Positions 6,401 to 7,598 of a stretch of DNA of 7,598 nucleotides are shown piece after piece. Numbering within the stretch: the first letter of the stretch is position 1; every line of letters starts with the position of its first letter. The notes below the pieces were generated by a model that ran no database searches, was not told where the DNA came from, and saw only the letters and a list, made by a program, of their open reading frames with translations. The position numbers and the translations under genes were made by a program. The DNA is from an uncultured Clostridia bacterium. GTDB taxonomy: Bacteria > Bacillota > Clostridia > Peptostreptococcales > Anaerovoracaceae. The stretch is taken from positions 1 to 7,598 of the forward strand of contig CAMNJG010000063.1 in the NCBI GenBank assembly GCA_946541285.1, written 5' to 3'.

Positions 6401-7598
6401 CAGCTGCTCGACGAGTTCCGGTATTTTATCCAGGCCGGTTTCGGCATTTTCCATGGCCTGCTGAGCATCCGCGATCCTGTTCTTCAGGCTTCCGGCGGTA
6501 TCACTGACTGAGATCGAGTCCAGTACCGTTCCTGCTTTCGCGAGAACCACGGTAGCAGCAGAGACTTCTTTCATCAGCTCTGAGAAGTTATCCGCACTTC
6601 CTGCCGCGGTCTTTTCGACAGAGGTCAGAATGGAATGGACCGACGTCCTCATCTGTTCAATCTGCTCTTTTGTATAGTCGGCCGTATATTTCTGAGAGGC
6701 TTCGTACAGCTCATTTGCAATTCTCTCAGCTTCTGCCTGCGCTTCTTCATATGCCTGCTGTGCTTTTTCCCGCAGGGCTTCCATCGCCGCGGGATCATTC
6801 ATGGCTTCCTGGATCTCTGCCGGAAGATCTTCGATATCGATCGCCGCCTGCTCAATCTGATCCACTTTGTCATTGAGATCCTGTGCGGACTGGTCTACTG
6901 TATCGTGCGCGGCGGCGGCTCTTTTTTCCACTTCCAGCATCGCCTGCTGCACCTGATTCAGAAAAGTCTCCGCTTCTTCGACCCCCTGCTGTGCCTGCTC
7001 CAGTCTTTTCTTTGTTTCTTCAAGCCCCTGTTCAGCCTGCGGGGTCAGTCCGTCAATGGCGTCCTGGAGTTTTCCGAGCGCGTCGGCCAGGGTCAGCATC
7101 TGTGTTTTCAGGGTTGCTGACAGTGCGGGGATCTGATCTTCCACCGGATCAAAAATAGAGGATGCCACCGTTTCGCCAAAGATTTTCTCCTGTGCTTCCA
7201 GGGCTTCCTGACCAGCCTGTACCTGCGCTTCGGCATCATCCATCTGTCTGCCCGCGTCGGCGAGCGCGGCGTTTGCTTCTCCCAGGATACGGTCGTTGAT
7301 CCGATCAATTTTGTCCTGATTCAGTTCCACCTGGATGGATTTTTCGATGGAGCCGATGGTCGTAACACGGGCCACACCGTTCTGGCGCTCAATATATGGC
7401 ACCACTTCGTCCCGTACATAATCGGTCAGTTCGTAGACATCATATCCGTCCCGGCTGACGGCAACATACATGGTGGCCATCATGTCCATACTGATTTCCA
7501 TGATGGAAGGGGTTCCAGCTTCCTCTGGCAGTGTGCCGGAGATTTCATCCACCGCGCCGGACACCTTGACGAGCGCGCTGTCCATATCGGTGCCGTCT
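3443..7598 (-). CDS. RND-family (HAE1/AcrB-like) efflux permease with coiled-coil insertion, 5'-truncated by the window edge
   Basis: This is a proton-driven inner-membrane exporter of the RND superfamily; the substrate cannot be told from sequence. The reading frame stays open to the right edge, reading D-G-T-D just before the Met at 7585, which matches the conserved GTDM motif of the first porter domain. That Met is therefore internal, and by comparison with AcrB roughly 95 residues including TM1 are missing. Counting from that Met (1380 residues to the TAA): PN1 1-80; start of PN2 80-95; helical insertion about 97-448; rest of PN2 449-575; TM2-TM6 about 580-742; TM7 771-791; second porter half 795-1185 with a Gly/Ala/Ser-rich block at 1033-1108; TM8-TM12 about 1190-1345; charged tail. 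TM4 carries GMLVDNSIVVMENI and TM10 VVNNGIVFVDYANQ, both typical of Gram-positive HAE1 pumps. The whole protein would be near 1475 residues, against about 1040 for AcrB. Family assignment is secure; the role of the insertions is not known. Confidence 0.95.
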   Translation of the reverse strand, partial: DGTDMDSALVKVSGAVDEISGTLPEEAGTPSIMEISMDMMATMYVAVSRDGYDVYELTDYVRDEVVPYIERQNGVARVTTIGSIEKSIQVELNQDKIDRINDRILGEANAALADAGRQMDDAEAQVQAGQEALEAQEKIFGETVASSIFDPVEDQIPALSATLKTQMLTLADALGKLQDAIDGLTPQAEQGLEETKKRLEQAQQGVEEAETFLNQVQQAMLEVEKRAAAAHDTVDQSAQDLNDKVDQIEQAAIDIEDLPAEIQEAMNDPAAMEALREKAQQAYEEAQAEAERIANELYEASQKYTADYTKEQIEQMRTSVHSILTSVEKTAAGSADNFSELMKEVSAATVVLAKAGTVLDSISVSDTAGSLKNRIADAQQAMENAETGLDKIPELVEQLEAGYGALTQAQLDAAVGFSTAAMQLSNAQAQLNAARSQYESSRDKALENANIDQLVTAQNLSSLIYAQNFAMPAGYIDDKEDQSWLLKVGEQFETPEEIEEALLVDLDPVGTIRLADVADLTVIDNAEDSYAKLNGENSICLCIYKASTSGTNEVSRTCKDALDTLSDENGDLRLVSLMDQGIYIDLIVSSILSSILMGILLAIIVLVFFLKDIRPTLVVGISMPLSVLFTIVLMYFSGLSLNMMTLSGLALGIGMLVDNSIVVMENIFRLQGMGFPAPRAAVQGAKQVRGAIAASTMTTICVFLPMVFTSGTVRELLIPMALSIVYCLVASLAVALTVVPASASTIMRNVRPKRHKLLDQAADLYGKSLSWCLRFKIAPLSFAVLLLLLTGWQVTRTGIVLLPEMTSSDIQVDITTDESMDRETSYRKMDEVIDRLLEVDGVEYIGTLDSQSSSSLMSFTSGDTSQYGSYLCYVIAEEDAEPDRLRKMTKELQRAGKEIKGCTVSVTAGDMGDMTALSGSDDLTIQIYGSELEQLTAISTDVQELIREVPGFKDIKDSTEDGEETLHLLIDRDKAMASGFTTAQIYAAIAAQMNTSVQSAAITVEGIDLTITVLDETNPLTRENLLELELEESDLTGAAAGGTGSAAGTGSMDTSAMAGAFSGGSAASSGAAGSGMTGLSGGMDLSALSGNSGSAGSQNDAAAAMNTDQEEEETVHHLREFATVTETTSLSQINRENQSRYLTVTANARKDENATLLTRTLTEKLDTYRSTLPKGYRVEIAGQSETINDMVTQMGKLLALGLLFFYLVMVAQFQSLLSPFIVLFTVPLAFTGGMIGLMIARQPLSMLSLMGFLLLMGTVVNNGIVFVDYANQLRIGGMPRKEALVATGITRMRPIIMTALTTILAMSRMIFGKDMGSQLGSGMAIVITGGLLYATFMTLYIIPVLYDIFFRRKPLQIDTGDDLDEVPDDAAHFLEELNRKKEAE
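4259..4489 (-). repeat. Gly/Ala/Ser/Met-rich low-complexity insertion in the RND C-terminal porter half
   Basis: About 75 codons of low-complexity sequence lie between LLELELEESDLTG and EEEETVHHLREFATV, where ordinary RND pumps pass almost directly from one porter segment to the next. The block is dominated by Gly, Ala and Ser with spaced Met residues, and ends in an acidic run. A degenerate motif appears twice, GSMDTSAMAG and GGMDLSALSG, which suggests growth by internal duplication. It is probably a flexible extracytoplasmic loop. It stays in frame and the conserved porter sequence continues on both sides, so it is not a sequencing artefact or pseudogene signal. Confidence 0.75.
6242..7297 (-). 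other. Helical coiled-coil insertion inside the RND porter domain
   Basis: This part of the pump gene encodes about 350 residues that interrupt PN2. Before it, the sequence follows the AcrB-like strand (QVELNQDKID). After it, the family pattern resumes (LVTAQNLSSLIYAQNFAMPAGYID). The segment is rich in Ala, Gln, Glu, Lys and Asp with hydrophobic residues at heptad spacing, and it has few aromatic residues. Pro/Gly-containing breaks (about residues 146-153, 178-182, 253-268 and 356-366 from the Met at 7585) suggest several helices rather than one. The last stretch, AQAQLNAARSQYESSRDKAL, looks like the alpha-hairpin of membrane fusion proteins or TolC, and the part before it recalls YhgE/Pip coiled coils. 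This is reading by eye; no coiled-coil predictor was run. Confidence 0.8.

Noticed and set aside
7583..7585. Met codon as the true start of the RND gene
   Set aside because: Upstream codons continue the conserved GTDM motif of the first porter domain, and TM1 would be missing, so the gene continues beyond the window.

Overview
The window carries five genes, all on the minus strand, so transcription runs from the right edge to the left. Densely packed genes, strong AGGAGG/GGAG ribosome binding sites, an RND pump of the Gram-positive type and an SH3b surface protein suggest a Bacillota (Firmicutes) bacterium. A gut Clostridia/Lachnospiraceae-like genome is my best guess, inferred from protein style only. 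No phage, insertion sequence, CRISPR, tRNA or rRNA signal was found, and no gap between genes exceeds about 95 bases.

Layout in transcription order. (1) 7598-3443: the 3' part of a very large RND-family (HAE1/AcrB-like) efflux permease. Its start lies beyond the right edge. It has two insertions that ordinary RND pumps lack: a helical, coiled-coil-rich block of about 350 residues in the first porter half, and a Gly/Ala/Ser/Met-rich block of about 75 residues in the second. (2) 3382-2273: a surface protein with an N-terminal hydrophobic segment, two SH3b domains, a Gln/Pro-repeat and acidic stalk, one C-terminal membrane segment and an Arg/Tyr-rich cytoplasmic tail. (3) 2276-954: a 12-helix MFS transporter with fosmidomycin-resistance (Fsr)-like motifs, whose start overlaps the previous stop by 4 bases. 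(4) 885-448: a 145-residue membrane protein of unknown function. (5) 409-95: a YbjQ/UPF0145 family protein. The first 94 bases hold a strong inverted repeat but no classical terminator.

Working together (inference): the RND gene, SH3b gene and MFS gene are separated by 60 bases and by a 4-base overlap, with no visible terminator, so they probably form one transcription unit for export across the membrane and cell wall. The most interesting idea is that the RND coiled coil replaces the periplasmic adaptor of Gram-negative pumps, while the neighbouring SH3b protein supplies contact with the cell wall. The last two genes may be read through from upstream or have their own weak promoter near 904-932.
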